DNA of 64,000 nt from positions 62,001-126,000 of the forward strand of contig CBDDLT010000021.1 in assembly GCA_965230755.1 (NCBI GenBank), in the 5' to 3' direction. The notes beneath the pieces were generated by a model. It did no database searches and was not told the origin of the DNA. It saw nothing but the letters and a program-made list of their open reading frames with translations. Positions 35,857 through 45,774 of the stretch are shown piece by piece (positions within the stretch are counted from its first letter, which is position 1; each line of letters starts with the position of its first letter). A program made the translations under genes and the position numbers. Source of the DNA: DATFJT01 sp965230755 (GTDB lineage: Bacteria; Bacteroidota; Bacteroidia; Chitinophagales; Saprospiraceae).

Positions 35857-38796
35857 ATGATATCACGAATAGCATGGACATGTATAATTGTTTTAATATT
35901 TCTTGGAAGATTAAATGCTCAGTGCACTTCTGATGCCGGTTTTGATTTTGAAATCTGTGACGGAGCTGAAATGGTATTGCAAGGAGTAGAACCAAATGGC
36001 GTAGCGGAGGAAGATCCCTATCTCTGGACTCAAATCTCTGGTCCAAGTGCTATTATTTTAAATCCTCATGAATTATCTACACCGGTACAATATCAAAATG
36101 ATGATATAATTGGTAATCTATATGTGTTCCAGCTTAAAACAAAATGCAAAGACGGCTCCTTCTCATTGGATGTTGTAGAAGTATATGTTGGAACTGACCC
36201 TGTCAATTTCCTTGGGATTATTTCCAATGAAGTGAATTGCACGCGCTATATATTAACTCCGGAGTTCAAAGACGAAATAGATCAAAATCCAAACATTCGT
36301 GTCTCTTGGGAACGTATTGTTGATGTTCCTGAAAGGTCTGTTTTATACAGTTCATTTCAAGAACTGAATAATGAATTACTGATCGAACGCAAACCAGGTA
36401 CTCCTCGGAATTTTGGTGGTTTTGCACCAGATGGAATGAGCGCTGAAGAATTCTTTTGTCATGATACTCGTATTAGAATGACCATTCATAATGGAGGTTG
36501 TAAAGCGTCTGAAGAAATATCACTGATGTTTGGAATGACTCAGACTCCTGTGAGAATTTATGATCATGCCACAAATATTTGTAATAATAACATATTCTTA
36601 CGAGCCTCCTTCGCGGGATGTAGAGATGGTGATTTTTCACTGTGGCGAGTAATTCCGCTAGACAATCAAGGTAGTCAATCCTTCAGTATATCAACCCCAG
36701 ATAATCATGAAACCACGATTTCCTTTTCCGAAACCGGACTATATAGAATAGAATATGATTTTTATTCCGATTGTATGGGATTTGGAGGTACTGAATCCAC
36801 CCAAGTAAATGTATTTCAACTGGAGAATGATTTGGAGATGGATATAGATTGGAACTTCCCTAGATTGGAATGCGATCGAAATAATTTACCACAGATCCAT
36901 GAATTGCTGATCACACATAATCCAGGGCTTGAAGTTGAAATCTTCAATCTACAGGTTGATGGTCGTAGAGATTTTGATATTGCAACAATCAATAAAATCT
37001 CAGATGTTCAGACTTTAATAAGCATCGATGTTCTTTCCAGTTATCCTGATTACGGTGAACTAAGAGTTGATTTACATGGTTCGATGCCGGGTGAACCTTG
37101 CGTTATAATCGGCCAAGTCATTGCCTATGTCAATGATGAAGCGGAAATTACTGTAGATGATCCATTTCATCTATTCTGTGACAACTCCGTTAATCTTCCT
37201 GATCTTTATGATGTAAACATTCCATTTTCCCGTGGAGAATTGAGAATAGAAGGCCCCGATGACTATCATCTTAATGGTGCGACTATCCCATTAACTCCTT
37301 TTGGCAATCAACCACTAACCGACCTAACTCCAGGAAATTATACTTTATACTTCTACTTGGAGCGCAGTGATTTTAGCACTGGAACTATTTGCATTTCTGA
37401 GCTAGAGTTGGATATGATTGTCCACGCTTCATTGCCGGGGATTGCCGCGGGAAGTGACTTAAAAATTTGTGCTGGCGAAGTAGCAAGTCCCACCGGAGCC
37501 TTAGGAGACATAGATCTGACCTTACCAGGTGTTACGGTAGAATGGAGGCAAATTGATCAAAACGATCCATTAATTATAGATCAAACTGATATTTTACGAC
37601 CTCTTGTAACAAATATCCAACCTGGATCAACCTATGAGTTAGAGTTTATCATAACTCTTCCTGGCGATGACTGCTTTGTAAGTGATGTCATGATCATTGA
37701 GGGACTCTTAGACTGCAGTTGTTTTGATTTTGATGATATAGACTTTGTTTTTGGAAGTTGCGATGAAGACGGTTTTAGAGAAACCAAGGCAGTTTGGAAA
37801 TCTACCGGCGAAACCATAAATCAAGACGAACAATACAGTTTTCTTTGGCAGAATGTATCTTCGGATCCCGAATCAAATCCAATATTGATTCAGAGTGGCA
37901 CTACTGCCGTTTTCGAATTGAGCGTTGAAGGAGACCAGTGTCATTCCGTACCAGTAGATATTCCACTCTGCTGTGATGATATCGAATCAATCGAAGTTCG
38001 AATAGGAGATTGCATTGGAGACTTAGTTGAAGTTTGCGTCGTCAACCAAGATGGAGTAAAGTTAGATCCCAAATACGCCTCGGTCTTTTCGTGGAGAACA
38101 CGTAATGGGCTGGTTATAGATTTTGAGAACCCTGTATTTCTCCCATCTAACCAATCTGTGAAACTTGAAATCCGAATGAAAGATGGATGTTCTTTCTTTG
38201 CCCTATTCGAAACTAAATCATGTTGTCCTCCAATGCATGCCTGGTGTGATATAACTGAAGGGGGCAAGGTAAACATCCATTGGCAAAACGGATTGGGCCT
38301 AGGTCTTGCTTTCGTTGAAATACTGTACAATGACCCGTTCTGTCATTGCGACTCAGAGGGAGAATTAATACGTAAAACTTATTATCCGAGATCAAATCCA
38401 TTTACGGTACCTACAGATTTAGGTCCATGCTTTTCTTGGAGAATTGGCTATTACTGTGCTGGAGAACAAAAAATAGAAAAAGTATACACGAAAAAACACT
38501 GCATATCAGACTGTTTTGAACAGAGACCACCGAAACTCATAGATTTTGAATATACGATATCTCCCAATCCATTCAATCATACAACGAAGATTGCGAGTGT
38601 AGAGTCATTAAGGGATACTGAAATTTCCATTTATGGAGTAGCTGGTAATCTAATTAAAACCGTACTGATAACTGAAGATATTAAAGAATTTACCATTGAC
38701 GACTTGGGCTTAAACCAAGGGCATATATACTTCGTAAAGATGTCCAACCCAATAAAAGGCTGGCATAGTTATGATAAAATCTATCATATGGATTAA
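35857..38796 (+). CDS. Large T9SS type A cargo protein
   Basis: A 979-residue exported protein with a signal peptide ending at about RLNA. The start of the mature part contains a PKD-like opening (DAGFDFEICDGAEMVLQG ... YLWTQISGPSA). The rest is a series of Ig-like or beta-sandwich segments with scattered cysteines, among them ICAGEVASPTGALGDIDLTLPG and a cysteine-rich region around CCPPMHAWCDITEGG. The last 80 residues are a type A T9SS tail (FEYTISPNPFNHTTKI ... EISIYGVAGNLIKTV ... YFVKMSNP). No enzymatic domain is recognised. Probable surface or secreted binding protein. It may be transcribed with the following lipoprotein gene (81-base gap). Confidence 0.8.
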   Translation: MISRIAWTCIIVLIFLGRLNAQCTSDAGFDFEICDGAEMVLQGVEPNGVAEEDPYLWTQISGPSAIILNPHELSTPVQYQNDDIIGNLYVFQLKTKCKDGSFSLDVVEVYVGTDPVNFLGIISNEVNCTRYILTPEFKDEIDQNPNIRVSWERIVDVPERSVLYSSFQELNNELLIERKPGTPRNFGGFAPDGMSAEEFFCHDTRIRMTIHNGGCKASEEISLMFGMTQTPVRIYDHATNICNNNIFLRASFAGCRDGDFSLWRVIPLDNQGSQSFSISTPDNHETTISFSETGLYRIEYDFYSDCMGFGGTESTQVNVFQLENDLEMDIDWNFPRLECDRNNLPQIHELLITHNPGLEVEIFNLQVDGRRDFDIATINKISDVQTLISIDVLSSYPDYGELRVDLHGSMPGEPCVIIGQVIAYVNDEAEITVDDPFHLFCDNSVNLPDLYDVNIPFSRGELRIEGPDDYHLNGATIPLTPFGNQPLTDLTPGNYTLYFYLERSDFSTGTICISELELDMIVHASLPGIAAGSDLKICAGEVASPTGALGDIDLTLPGVTVEWRQIDQNDPLIIDQTDILRPLVTNIQPGSTYELEFIITLPGDDCFVSDVMIIEGLLDCSCFDFDDIDFVFGSCDEDGFRETKAVWKSTGETINQDEQYSFLWQNVSSDPESNPILIQSGTTAVFELSVEGDQCHSVPVDIPLCCDDIESIEVRIGDCIGDLVEVCVVNQDGVKLDPKYASVFSWRTRNGLVIDFENPVFLPSNQSVKLEIRMKDGCSFFALFETKSCCPPMHAWCDITEGGKVNIHWQNGLGLGLAFVEILYNDPFCHCDSEGELIRKTYYPRSNPFTVPTDLGPCFSWRIGYYCAGEQKIEKVYTKKHCISDCFEQRPPKLIDFEYTISPNPFNHTTKIASVESLRDTEISIYGVAGNLIKTVLITEDIKEFTIDDLGLNQGHIYFVKMSNPIKGWHSYDKIYHMD

Positions 38797-38877
38797 TCAT
38801 CTGTGACTATCAGCAAAGAAAAAGGAGGCATCCCGAAACTCCTTAAAAAGAAGTAGGGTAACTTAAATATTTAACTA

Positions 38878-39300
38878 ATGAAACACTTAATTTTTTTAGC
38901 ACTAGTCATTGGTATGCTTACTGCCTGTTCTGACATGGATCAAGTAAGCCCGGTTGCACAACAGGATGAACTTTCCGCAGCAACTGAAAATTCTACATCC
39001 TATGATTTTATTCATTACGTGTCGGATGATGAAACTGTGATTTATCAATACGATAAGAATATAGGCAAAGTTGTCAATACCTATATCGAAATTGATGGGG
39101 TTAGAATAAGTTCTAGGTCACAGGATGATGGTAATGGTGGCAGCAACGAAAAAAAGGATTTTTCAGGTGACCTTCATAGTAAAGAGGAAAACAGCACAGG
39201 TGGCTACAATGTGATTTGTATTAAATCACCAAATCACTGTTACACCTCCGGAAGACCTGATGCAGAACCAGATGAAGAGACTGAAGACGAAGGAAATTAA
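38878..39300 (+). CDS. Small lipoprotein of unknown function
   Basis: A 140-residue lipoprotein with a clear signal and lipobox (MKHLIFLALVIGMLTAC, Cys17). The mature region is polar and low in complexity: about 75 residues with a YDFIHYVSDDETVIYQYDKN segment that may form strands, then a Gly/Asn/Glu-rich linker, two cysteines (NVICIKSPNHCYTSG), and a strongly acidic tail. No family recognised. The next gene starts five bases after its stop, so the two may work together. Confidence 0.65.
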   Translation: MKHLIFLALVIGMLTACSDMDQVSPVAQQDELSAATENSTSYDFIHYVSDDETVIYQYDKNIGKVVNTYIEIDGVRISSRSQDDGNGGSNEKKDFSGDLHSKEENSTGGYNVICIKSPNHCYTSGRPDAEPDEETEDEGN

Positions 39301-39305
39301 GAAAG

Positions 39306-40427
39306 GTGCACAGAAACACAATCTATAAAATGATATCATTACTCGTCATATTTCTTATGACGGGTAATTTTCTTGTTGGTCAAAAAATGGTAGAAATAAA
39401 ACTTTCTGATCATTCAACAAGTATGAATCCAGGATATGGGAACCTAATTCCAATTAATCAAGATCTCAGTCTATTAAACCTAGATAATACCCGATTATTT
39501 CTAGTGGACAATTCTAATGGAAAGATCCATAAAGAATTTCCTGAGCAACAAATGGAAGAAGCACTGGACAACTTTCTATTACATAAGTTTGGATCAACAA
39601 TTAGTAGGTACAATGAAAAAGAAAGGATATTTTGGCCGTATTGTAATAATAATCAATTTCAATACAGCAGATTTTATCGAGTCAATAATCAATTAGCTTG
39701 TCAAGTTGATGTTCCTTTAAAAGTCCCTGGTGTATCGGAAGAAGTGCTATTTCATTTTATTGTCTATTTTGATCAGAAACTCAGGGTAAAGGAAATTTAT
39801 CATCGAGAATTTCACTCATCTGCCGTTGCATTATCTCCGGATACTGAAGCTTTTTTTCTAGGAAAAAATAGTTTATTTATTGGCAAAAACAATCATTTCC
39901 ATAATGACTTTGCAAATTTTGTCGAGTTTAGATTAGAGGGAAATACCTATAAGTTGGTTGAAGAACTATCTCTAATTCCAGAAATACTCCTATTTAATTA
40001 TTTCACCGGAAGACATTTAACGAAGTTAGAAAACTCGAATAGTTTATTTCTTCACAACGGAAAAAGAATATTTGAAACATCTCCAAATCTGCAAGAGTGT
40101 CTATCTGAAATTCCCTTTGATATTAAACAGAATGAATTATTTACAGACTTGAAAGTGGTTCATGAGTCAATTTTAATAGGAATCAAGATTCAAGTTAATA
40201 ATGAAGGTGTTGCTCTTTCCGAAAAAGTGTTTCTATTTCTAACCGATTTTGATTTCAAAGAAAATCAAATCATCAAAAAATATGATGCTCTTCGATATCG
40301 TGTCAATTCGATGGAAACATTAAACGGGTCCGTATATCTTTTTATTTATGACAGGAAGAATAAGAAGTATCTCATCGAAATAATCAATATCCGGAAGGAT
40401 TATTTGAACTCTCAAAACACTGGCTAA
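39306..40427 (+). CDS. Secreted protein of unknown function
   Basis: A 373-residue protein with an N-terminal signal peptide (MHRNTIYKMISLLVIFLMTGNFLVGQ). The start is GTG at 39306. An ATG nine codons in is possible, but it would remove the positive residues (HRN, K) that a signal peptide needs. The mature part has beta-strand-like repeats of hydrophobic and charged residues (EVLFHFIVYFDQKLRVKEIYHREF, EAFFLGKNSLFIGKNNHFHNDF, SVYLFIYDRKNKKYLIEIINI), which recall beta-propeller blades, but I cannot assign a family. It starts five bases after the small lipoprotein gene, making a likely two-gene unit. Confidence 0.65.
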   Translation: MHRNTIYKMISLLVIFLMTGNFLVGQKMVEIKLSDHSTSMNPGYGNLIPINQDLSLLNLDNTRLFLVDNSNGKIHKEFPEQQMEEALDNFLLHKFGSTISRYNEKERIFWPYCNNNQFQYSRFYRVNNQLACQVDVPLKVPGVSEEVLFHFIVYFDQKLRVKEIYHREFHSSAVALSPDTEAFFLGKNSLFIGKNNHFHNDFANFVEFRLEGNTYKLVEELSLIPEILLFNYFTGRHLTKLENSNSLFLHNGKRIFETSPNLQECLSEIPFDIKQNELFTDLKVVHESILIGIKIQVNNEGVALSEKVFLFLTDFDFKENQIIKKYDALRYRVNSMETLNGSVYLFIYDRKNKKYLIEIINIRKDYLNSQNTG

Positions 40428-40571
40428 TACAAGGGTAAACAAAAGGCATCGAGATATTTAGAAATTAAAAAGAATAAACAAAGGCCAAAACCTACCAAAG
40501 AAAGATCCCCCATTATTTATTGAATTCACTCTTTAGCCGTGCAAAAGCTAAAGGGTTTAAAAACATTTAAA

Positions 40572-42023
40572 ATGAGAGAATTAATTGTATTATTTTTTTG
40601 GTTGGTTTCTATGAGCTCCTTTGCTCAATCCGGGAGTATTACTCCTGCCAAAACCACCAGCGGTGAAGATGGGGTGTTCGCAACATTTAACTTAAATGAT
40701 CCTGATTTTAATCAAAACTTGATCACTTCCGGTGGATCAACAACTGGAACACCAATAGTAAAGCCTCCGGGGGCCTATACTTTCTTTGAATCACAATCTT
40801 TTGGTTGGAAATTGGTGCATATTGATATTACCGGTGAAACTGTCACCAACTCCAGTTTTGATATTAACAATAGACGAGTGGATATTATTCTAGAAGATGG
40901 AGAAAATATCTTGGTGACTTTCATCAATGATACACTTCCTAGTATCCTAAGTCCAACTTATCCTAGTTCTATAACAGATTGTCTAATGATTGGAGAAACC
41001 AATAATGACAATTTCGAAACTGGAACGGCTAATAGCCCAATTTTCGAATTGGATACCTTTGAAATGAGTTGCCCGTCTGATTATAGTTTACAGACTCCTT
41101 TGACCCCCCTATCTTACAGTGTAGCTTACGCTCAGGATCTTCAGAATGATCCTAATTATAGTGACAGTCTAAATACATTTATTTGTTCTACATCTTGGGA
41201 TGGGAGTGATATGCATTCGACAAGCAATGTCACTGACAATAACCACAACTGGCTATTCACTGTAAATTTTGGTCCCAATGCTACCGATGTTAATTTAGAT
41301 GGCTTCTATATAGAATCAGGTATAACCGGAGAATATAATGGAGCTAATAGTTTTATTCCTATGGGAATCTATAGTCTAGAAGTGCATGTCTGGATTAACG
41401 GAGTGCATGATATGGAATTTAATAGTCCTACCCTATTGGGACAATACGAATATACAATTATGGGAAGAGACCCAATTAATACATTATGGAGTCAGGAGTT
41501 CTTTGATTTCGGTTCGACGTATCAAAACATAGACCTTTCAAACAGTGAAGTTGTCATCGAAATCTACGGATATGTATCACCAAATCCAGCCCATTCAAAT
41601 CCAAGTCCTGTCGGCAATATTGATATTTTCTTAGATGACATGCTTATGTTCGGAACAGAAGAAGCATCAAATGGGATTTGTGGCTGCAGCTCTGATCCTT
41701 GTACTCCTGAAGAGTATAGTGTTTGTTCTAATAATTCTAACACGGCCTTTCTAACGGCAGAATCTGGTTTAATGAATTACAGATGGTTCGAATACGATGA
41801 AAATACCATGATGAAAACCCAATTGATAGGAACTGGGCAGGTATTAGAAATTCAGGCAAGTGATATCGGTTCTACCGGTGATAAAAAATGCTATATCTAC
41901 GAAGCGGAAGATGGGGACGGTTGTCTGGCGGAATTATGTTGCCCAATTTGCGTAGGTGTTGAGGATTGTTGCTCGTCTGGAAATTGCTATGGAGTCAATG
42001 TAAATATTAGGGTTAGGCAGTAA
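40572..42023 (+). CDS. Secreted protein with cysteine-rich C-terminus, unknown function
   Basis: About 483 residues from the ATG at 40572. A GTG eleven codons upstream is in frame, but MRELIVLFFWLVSMSSFAQ is already a complete signal peptide. Residues 30-380 look beta-rich and include a Ca-binding-like, Asn/Asp-rich segment (NATDVNLDGFYIESGITGEYNG). After CGCSSDPCTPEEYSVCSNNSN comes an Ig-like unit (AFLTAESGLMNYRWFEYDENTM). The C-terminus is cysteine-dense (CLAELCCPICVGVEDCCSSGNC) and ends NVNIRVRQ. It has neither a type A nor a type B sorting domain that I can see. No function assigned. Confidence 0.65.
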   Translation: MRELIVLFFWLVSMSSFAQSGSITPAKTTSGEDGVFATFNLNDPDFNQNLITSGGSTTGTPIVKPPGAYTFFESQSFGWKLVHIDITGETVTNSSFDINNRRVDIILEDGENILVTFINDTLPSILSPTYPSSITDCLMIGETNNDNFETGTANSPIFELDTFEMSCPSDYSLQTPLTPLSYSVAYAQDLQNDPNYSDSLNTFICSTSWDGSDMHSTSNVTDNNHNWLFTVNFGPNATDVNLDGFYIESGITGEYNGANSFIPMGIYSLEVHVWINGVHDMEFNSPTLLGQYEYTIMGRDPINTLWSQEFFDFGSTYQNIDLSNSEVVIEIYGYVSPNPAHSNPSPVGNIDIFLDDMLMFGTEEASNGICGCSSDPCTPEEYSVCSNNSNTAFLTAESGLMNYRWFEYDENTMMKTQLIGTGQVLEIQASDIGSTGDKKCYIYEAEDGDGCLAELCCPICVGVEDCCSSGNCYGVNVNIRVRQ

Positions 42024-42054
42024 AGTATTTAATAACACTATAGCTAAAAACAAA

Positions 42055-42090
42055 AAAAGAGGACCTATTATTTTATAGATCCTCTTTTCT
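42055..42090. terminator. Bidirectional terminator
   Basis: AAAAGAGGA (42055-42063) pairs with TCCTCTTTT (42080-42088), with extra CTAT/ATAG pairing inside. A-rich and T-rich flanks allow termination in both directions. It lies between the plus-strand secreted-protein gene and the minus-strand adhesin operon and can end both. Confidence 0.75.
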
Positions 42091-42131
42091 TTTCTATTTA
42101 GAACTTTATACCCTAGTTCTTATATTTCAAA

Positions 42132-44723
42132 CTAGAAGCTACAATTAGGACATGGATCAACCCTTGGATTTGCTTTAGGCTGGCTGTACTTGGTTTGGAC
42201 CTCTCCTATACATCCCAATATTCTAAATTCTGTTCTTCTATTGAACTGGTGATCTTCCTCAGAACATCTAGATTTAGCAGCTAAACATTCGTTGATTGGT
42301 TCTGTTTCACCATATCCTCTAGGAATTAATCGGTGTCTGGCAATACCACATTTTTCCACCATCCATCTAACAGCTGCATCTGCTCTTCTCTGTGACAATC
42401 TCATATTATAGTCAAGCGTACCTCTTGGGTCAGTATGACTACTCAATTCTACAATCAACTGAGGATTTTGTCTCATCATTTCGCATAGCTTCTGCAATTC
42501 AGGTTCTGCCTCTTTTCTGATGAATGACTCATCAAAATCATAATAGATGTGCAGCAAATATGGAACTGGTTCTCCCTCACTATAATTTTCTGCGCCAGGA
42601 CTTACTTCAAAACCAAAATCATCGTTGTTATCTGCTTCAACTTCACGTCCTTTGTACATCATTTTACCATCGACATAGGAAATACCATCTTCATTTTGAA
42701 CATTGGCTGGCTCTCCAGTAGCGCGATCTATATACAATCCTGTATCAACATCTTTAACTATTTGAGAAGAGTTAGGCGCACTCACATCATCACTTCCCGA
42801 ACTGACTAGAACATCATCCGACCCAGTACTGCCAAATGGGTTTCCGTTGTCATCTGGATTGTTGGTACCAGTACCAGGTGTAACAGTATTTGCCGAGATC
42901 GTACTTGGATTCATAAAAATATCCACGACTAACTCAGTTGCTTCAGTTTTACAATCCGTACATTTCTCCTGCATCGGATTCATGATATAATCTTCTTTTT
43001 CAGACATGACCGTATAACAACAAGTTGACTTCAAGTCAAGTCTATAGAACCCTTCAGCATCAGTAATCACTTCTAAAGGATTGCTCTTATCACAATCGTT
43101 ATCGACACTTACCCTTGCACCTTCAATAGGCATACCGGTCGTCTGATCAAAAACATGGCCTTTTACATAACATTCGAATGATCTTTCTAAGCCAATCTCT
43201 ATTCTATTGTTCTGATTATTGATCGTACAATATCTCTCAGCTTTATCATCATACATTTCTCTAACTGCTTTAAAAGTGCAGCAAGTATCATTGGCAATAT
43301 CCAACATGATAAGGCCATTTTCATCAGTAGTATACTCTCTAAAATTACACTCGTTTACTACTTGTGCTCCCTCTAATGGTTCACCAGTAGCCATATCGTA
43401 AACATAGATCTCTGCCGGACTTGCTTTCTTCACAAAACAGTAAATATCATCTCTACCCTTGCCTTCTGATCTATTCGACGAAATAAATCCTGAAGACATA
43501 TCTTTCTTAAAACTTATCGCAAAATCATCGTAAGTAGAATTGATCGGATATCCCAAATTGATCACATCTCCCCATTGGTTATTATCTCTATCTTCAACAA
43601 CATAAACATCTAATCCTCCTAGTCCTATTTGACCATTAGATGAAAAGTATAAATTGTTGTCATTTCCATAGAATGGGAACAACTCGTTACCCTCTGTATT
43701 AATAAGTGGCCCTAAGTTAAACGGAGGTCCCCATCTACCGTTTTCGTTGGTTGAAACGTAAATGTCCAATCCACCAAATCCACCGGGCATATCACTAGCA
43801 AAGAATAATCTATCACCATCCGGACTCAATGCAGGATGCGTAACAGAATACTCATCACTATTGAATGGAAGTGATCTAATATTATCCCAGTCCTCGCCTA
43901 CTTTGTCCGCCTCATAGACCTTTAACTTAATGATATCATCGTTACTCTTACCTACTTTACCGTCAAGCAAATTGTTTCTAGTAAATACGATCTTTTGATT
44001 ATCTCTAGAGACACTTACCTGTGCATCGTGAAACTTAGTATTTACATCTTTATTGAACTTACTAGGTGTTCCAATTTTGTAATCATCACAGGACATTGAA
44101 GCACCTTCTTCTGCAGATTCTACTTCTACTTCGGCGTAAAATAACTCAAGGAAAGAATCTCCTGTCCAGGTGTGAATTCTCTTCACTGCTGTTCCTTTAT
44201 CTCGATCCGAACTAAAGATGATGCCGTCATCATAGAAACTGGCTCCAAAATCGTCAGAAGCGGTATTTATAGACAGATTATTCACTTCGAACAAACCTTG
44301 ATTCTTAGTCATCAGTTCTTGTTTCTCGTCACAAGACTTCAATAATAGCTGCCCTCTATGATCACCAGGTTGTTCAGAAGCAAATGCTGAAAACCACTCT
44401 TTGGCCTGATCACATTTGCCATTGATCTGTAGCATTTGAGCATAATACAGCTTATGAATACTCTTGCTCTGTGGTAACCTCACTACTTGACCAAACCAAT
44501 ATTCGGCATTGGAGACATCATTGGTCAATCGATAAGCTTCAGCTATATTCATTTTAGCCTCTGCATTATCATTTTCCTTTAAAATCTCATTATAGATTTT
44601 TATTGCTTCTGTATAGTTGAGATCATTCATAAGATCTGCTGCTCTCTCAAGTTTCGAACCTTGAGCAAGCGTCATTGTAGAGAAACAACACAAAAGAAAT
44701 ATCGTATAAAGAATAGTTTTCAT
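42132..44723 (-). CDS. TPR-PD40-OmpA family outer-membrane/peptidoglycan protein
   Basis: An 863-residue exported protein with a multi-domain order seen in T9SS-linked proteins of the PorE type. A signal peptide (1-20) is followed by TPR repeats (about 25-130, starting AADLMNDLNYTEAIKIYNEIL), a WD40-like PD40 beta-propeller (about 150-430, LSPDGDRLFFASDMPGGFGGLDIYV), two carboxypeptidase-regulatory-like domains (about 437-600), a Ser/Asp/Asn-rich linker, and a C-terminal OmpA domain (about 745-850). The peptidoglycan-binding motif is kept (SSHTDPRGTLDYNMRLSQRRA). No lipobox is seen. It is the last gene of the adhesin-PorP-OmpA operon and probably anchors that system to the wall. Confidence 0.9.
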   Translation of the reverse strand: MKTILYTIFLLCCFSTMTLAQGSKLERAADLMNDLNYTEAIKIYNEILKENDNAEAKMNIAEAYRLTNDVSNAEYWFGQVVRLPQSKSIHKLYYAQMLQINGKCDQAKEWFSAFASEQPGDHRGQLLLKSCDEKQELMTKNQGLFEVNNLSINTASDDFGASFYDDGIIFSSDRDKGTAVKRIHTWTGDSFLELFYAEVEVESAEEGASMSCDDYKIGTPSKFNKDVNTKFHDAQVSVSRDNQKIVFTRNNLLDGKVGKSNDDIIKLKVYEADKVGEDWDNIRSLPFNSDEYSVTHPALSPDGDRLFFASDMPGGFGGLDIYVSTNENGRWGPPFNLGPLINTEGNELFPFYGNDNNLYFSSNGQIGLGGLDVYVVEDRDNNQWGDVINLGYPINSTYDDFAISFKKDMSSGFISSNRSEGKGRDDIYCFVKKASPAEIYVYDMATGEPLEGAQVVNECNFREYTTDENGLIMLDIANDTCCTFKAVREMYDDKAERYCTINNQNNRIEIGLERSFECYVKGHVFDQTTGMPIEGARVSVDNDCDKSNPLEVITDAEGFYRLDLKSTCCYTVMSEKEDYIMNPMQEKCTDCKTEATELVVDIFMNPSTISANTVTPGTGTNNPDDNGNPFGSTGSDDVLVSSGSDDVSAPNSSQIVKDVDTGLYIDRATGEPANVQNEDGISYVDGKMMYKGREVEADNNDDFGFEVSPGAENYSEGEPVPYLLHIYYDFDESFIRKEAEPELQKLCEMMRQNPQLIVELSSHTDPRGTLDYNMRLSQRRADAAVRWMVEKCGIARHRLIPRGYGETEPINECLAAKSRCSEEDHQFNRRTEFRILGCIGEVQTKYSQPKANPRVDPCPNCSF

Positions 44724-44745
44724 AATTCTATTTTATAAACTCTAT

Positions 44746-45747
44746 CTAGAAGTATCTTGGAGTTACTATTTTACTTTTCTTATAATCGAATTCATAACCA
44801 ACAAACAATTCGAAGGAACCAGGCGTCTCAGATCTCAACTCATTCAAAGTGAAATCATAGGCTGCTCCGAGTCTCAACCCATTGCTCAAATTGTAATTGG
44901 CCCAAATATTTACAGAGGAATTAGAAGACCTGCCATTATCGAATGCTTCGATTGCTGATCTAAATGCTGCTCCTAACCATAACTTTTGATAAAAAAGAAA
45001 GGCCATATCAAGGTCAAATGCCTTTGGTGCGGCTATGTTCTCAAATTCTTCTTCAGTTCTAATACCTTTAAATAGGCGAACAACTTTTACAAGAAGAGAT
45101 GGCTTGAAGATAATGTCCTCACCTCTTACTGGAATGGCTACCCCACCCCCCATAAAGTAATGCCTAAAATACTTTCCGTAGAAATCCGTAGTGATGTCCT
45201 CAGATTCTCTCAAATCGTGTTCTACCAAGTGTGGAGAAGAGAACATCAAATAGTATTTATCAGTATAATAGTACAAGCCAAGACCAAAATTGGGCATTGA
45301 TTTTTTTACCTGATTGGTAAAGGCAATATCACTTGTATTGGTCTGTACATCCTGATAGTTTCCATTAAGTCTGGCTATACCTCCCTGAATTCCTATACTC
45401 AATTTCCCTTTACGAGATACTGGAATATGGTAAGAATAGACTCCGTAAACCCCAAATAAATTAGTCGGTCCAATCTTATCGTTAAAAGCGTTTAAACCCA
45501 GACCTACATTATCACCTTTCAAAGGTGAATGTATCGTAAAAGTTTGAGAATTAGGCGCCCCGTCAATTCCTATCCATTGTGTTCTGTGCAATAGGCCCAT
45601 ATACATGTGTCCACTTGTTCCGGCAAAGGCTGGATTGTAAGACAGTGTATTGAACATATACTGCGTAAACATCGGATCCTGTTGTGCTTGAAGGCCAGTA
45701 TTGATGCCTAAAACAAAAAGTACAAATACTAATATTTTCTGATTCAT
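44746..45747 (-). CDS. PorP/SprF family outer-membrane protein
   Basis: A 333-residue beta-barrel protein of the PorP/SprF family, an outer-membrane partner required for exporting or displaying type B T9SS cargo such as SprB. Signs are the signal peptide (ending LQAQ), the family start QQDPMFTQYMFNTLSYNPAFAGT, GLLHRTQWIGIDGAPNSQTFTIHSPL, and a C-terminal barrel strand (ELFVGYEFDYKKSKIVTPRYF). It lies 27 bases after the large adhesin and 22 bases before the OmpA-like gene, so it is the middle gene of a three-gene surface module. It probably handles this particular adhesin. Confidence 0.93.
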   Translation of the reverse strand: MNQKILVFVLFVLGINTGLQAQQDPMFTQYMFNTLSYNPAFAGTSGHMYMGLLHRTQWIGIDGAPNSQTFTIHSPLKGDNVGLGLNAFNDKIGPTNLFGVYGVYSYHIPVSRKGKLSIGIQGGIARLNGNYQDVQTNTSDIAFTNQVKKSMPNFGLGLYYYTDKYYLMFSSPHLVEHDLRESEDITTDFYGKYFRHYFMGGGVAIPVRGEDIIFKPSLLVKVVRLFKGIRTEEEFENIAAPKAFDLDMAFLFYQKLWLGAAFRSAIEAFDNGRSSNSSVNIWANYNLSNGLRLGAAYDFTLNELRSETPGSFELFVGYEFDYKKSKIVTPRYF

Positions 45748-45774
45748 TGTATTAGAATTCTATAATGAATATTT

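Noticed and set aside
37941..38330. Open frame of 129 codons antisense to the 979-residue surface protein
   Set aside because: No start context or domain, and the sense frame carries a signal peptide and a T9SS tail across the region.
38822..38844. Hairpin AAGGAG...CTCCTT as a terminator after the 979-residue protein gene
   Set aside because: The stem is only 6 bp with an 11-base loop, and the plus strand has A-rich rather than T-rich sequence after it.
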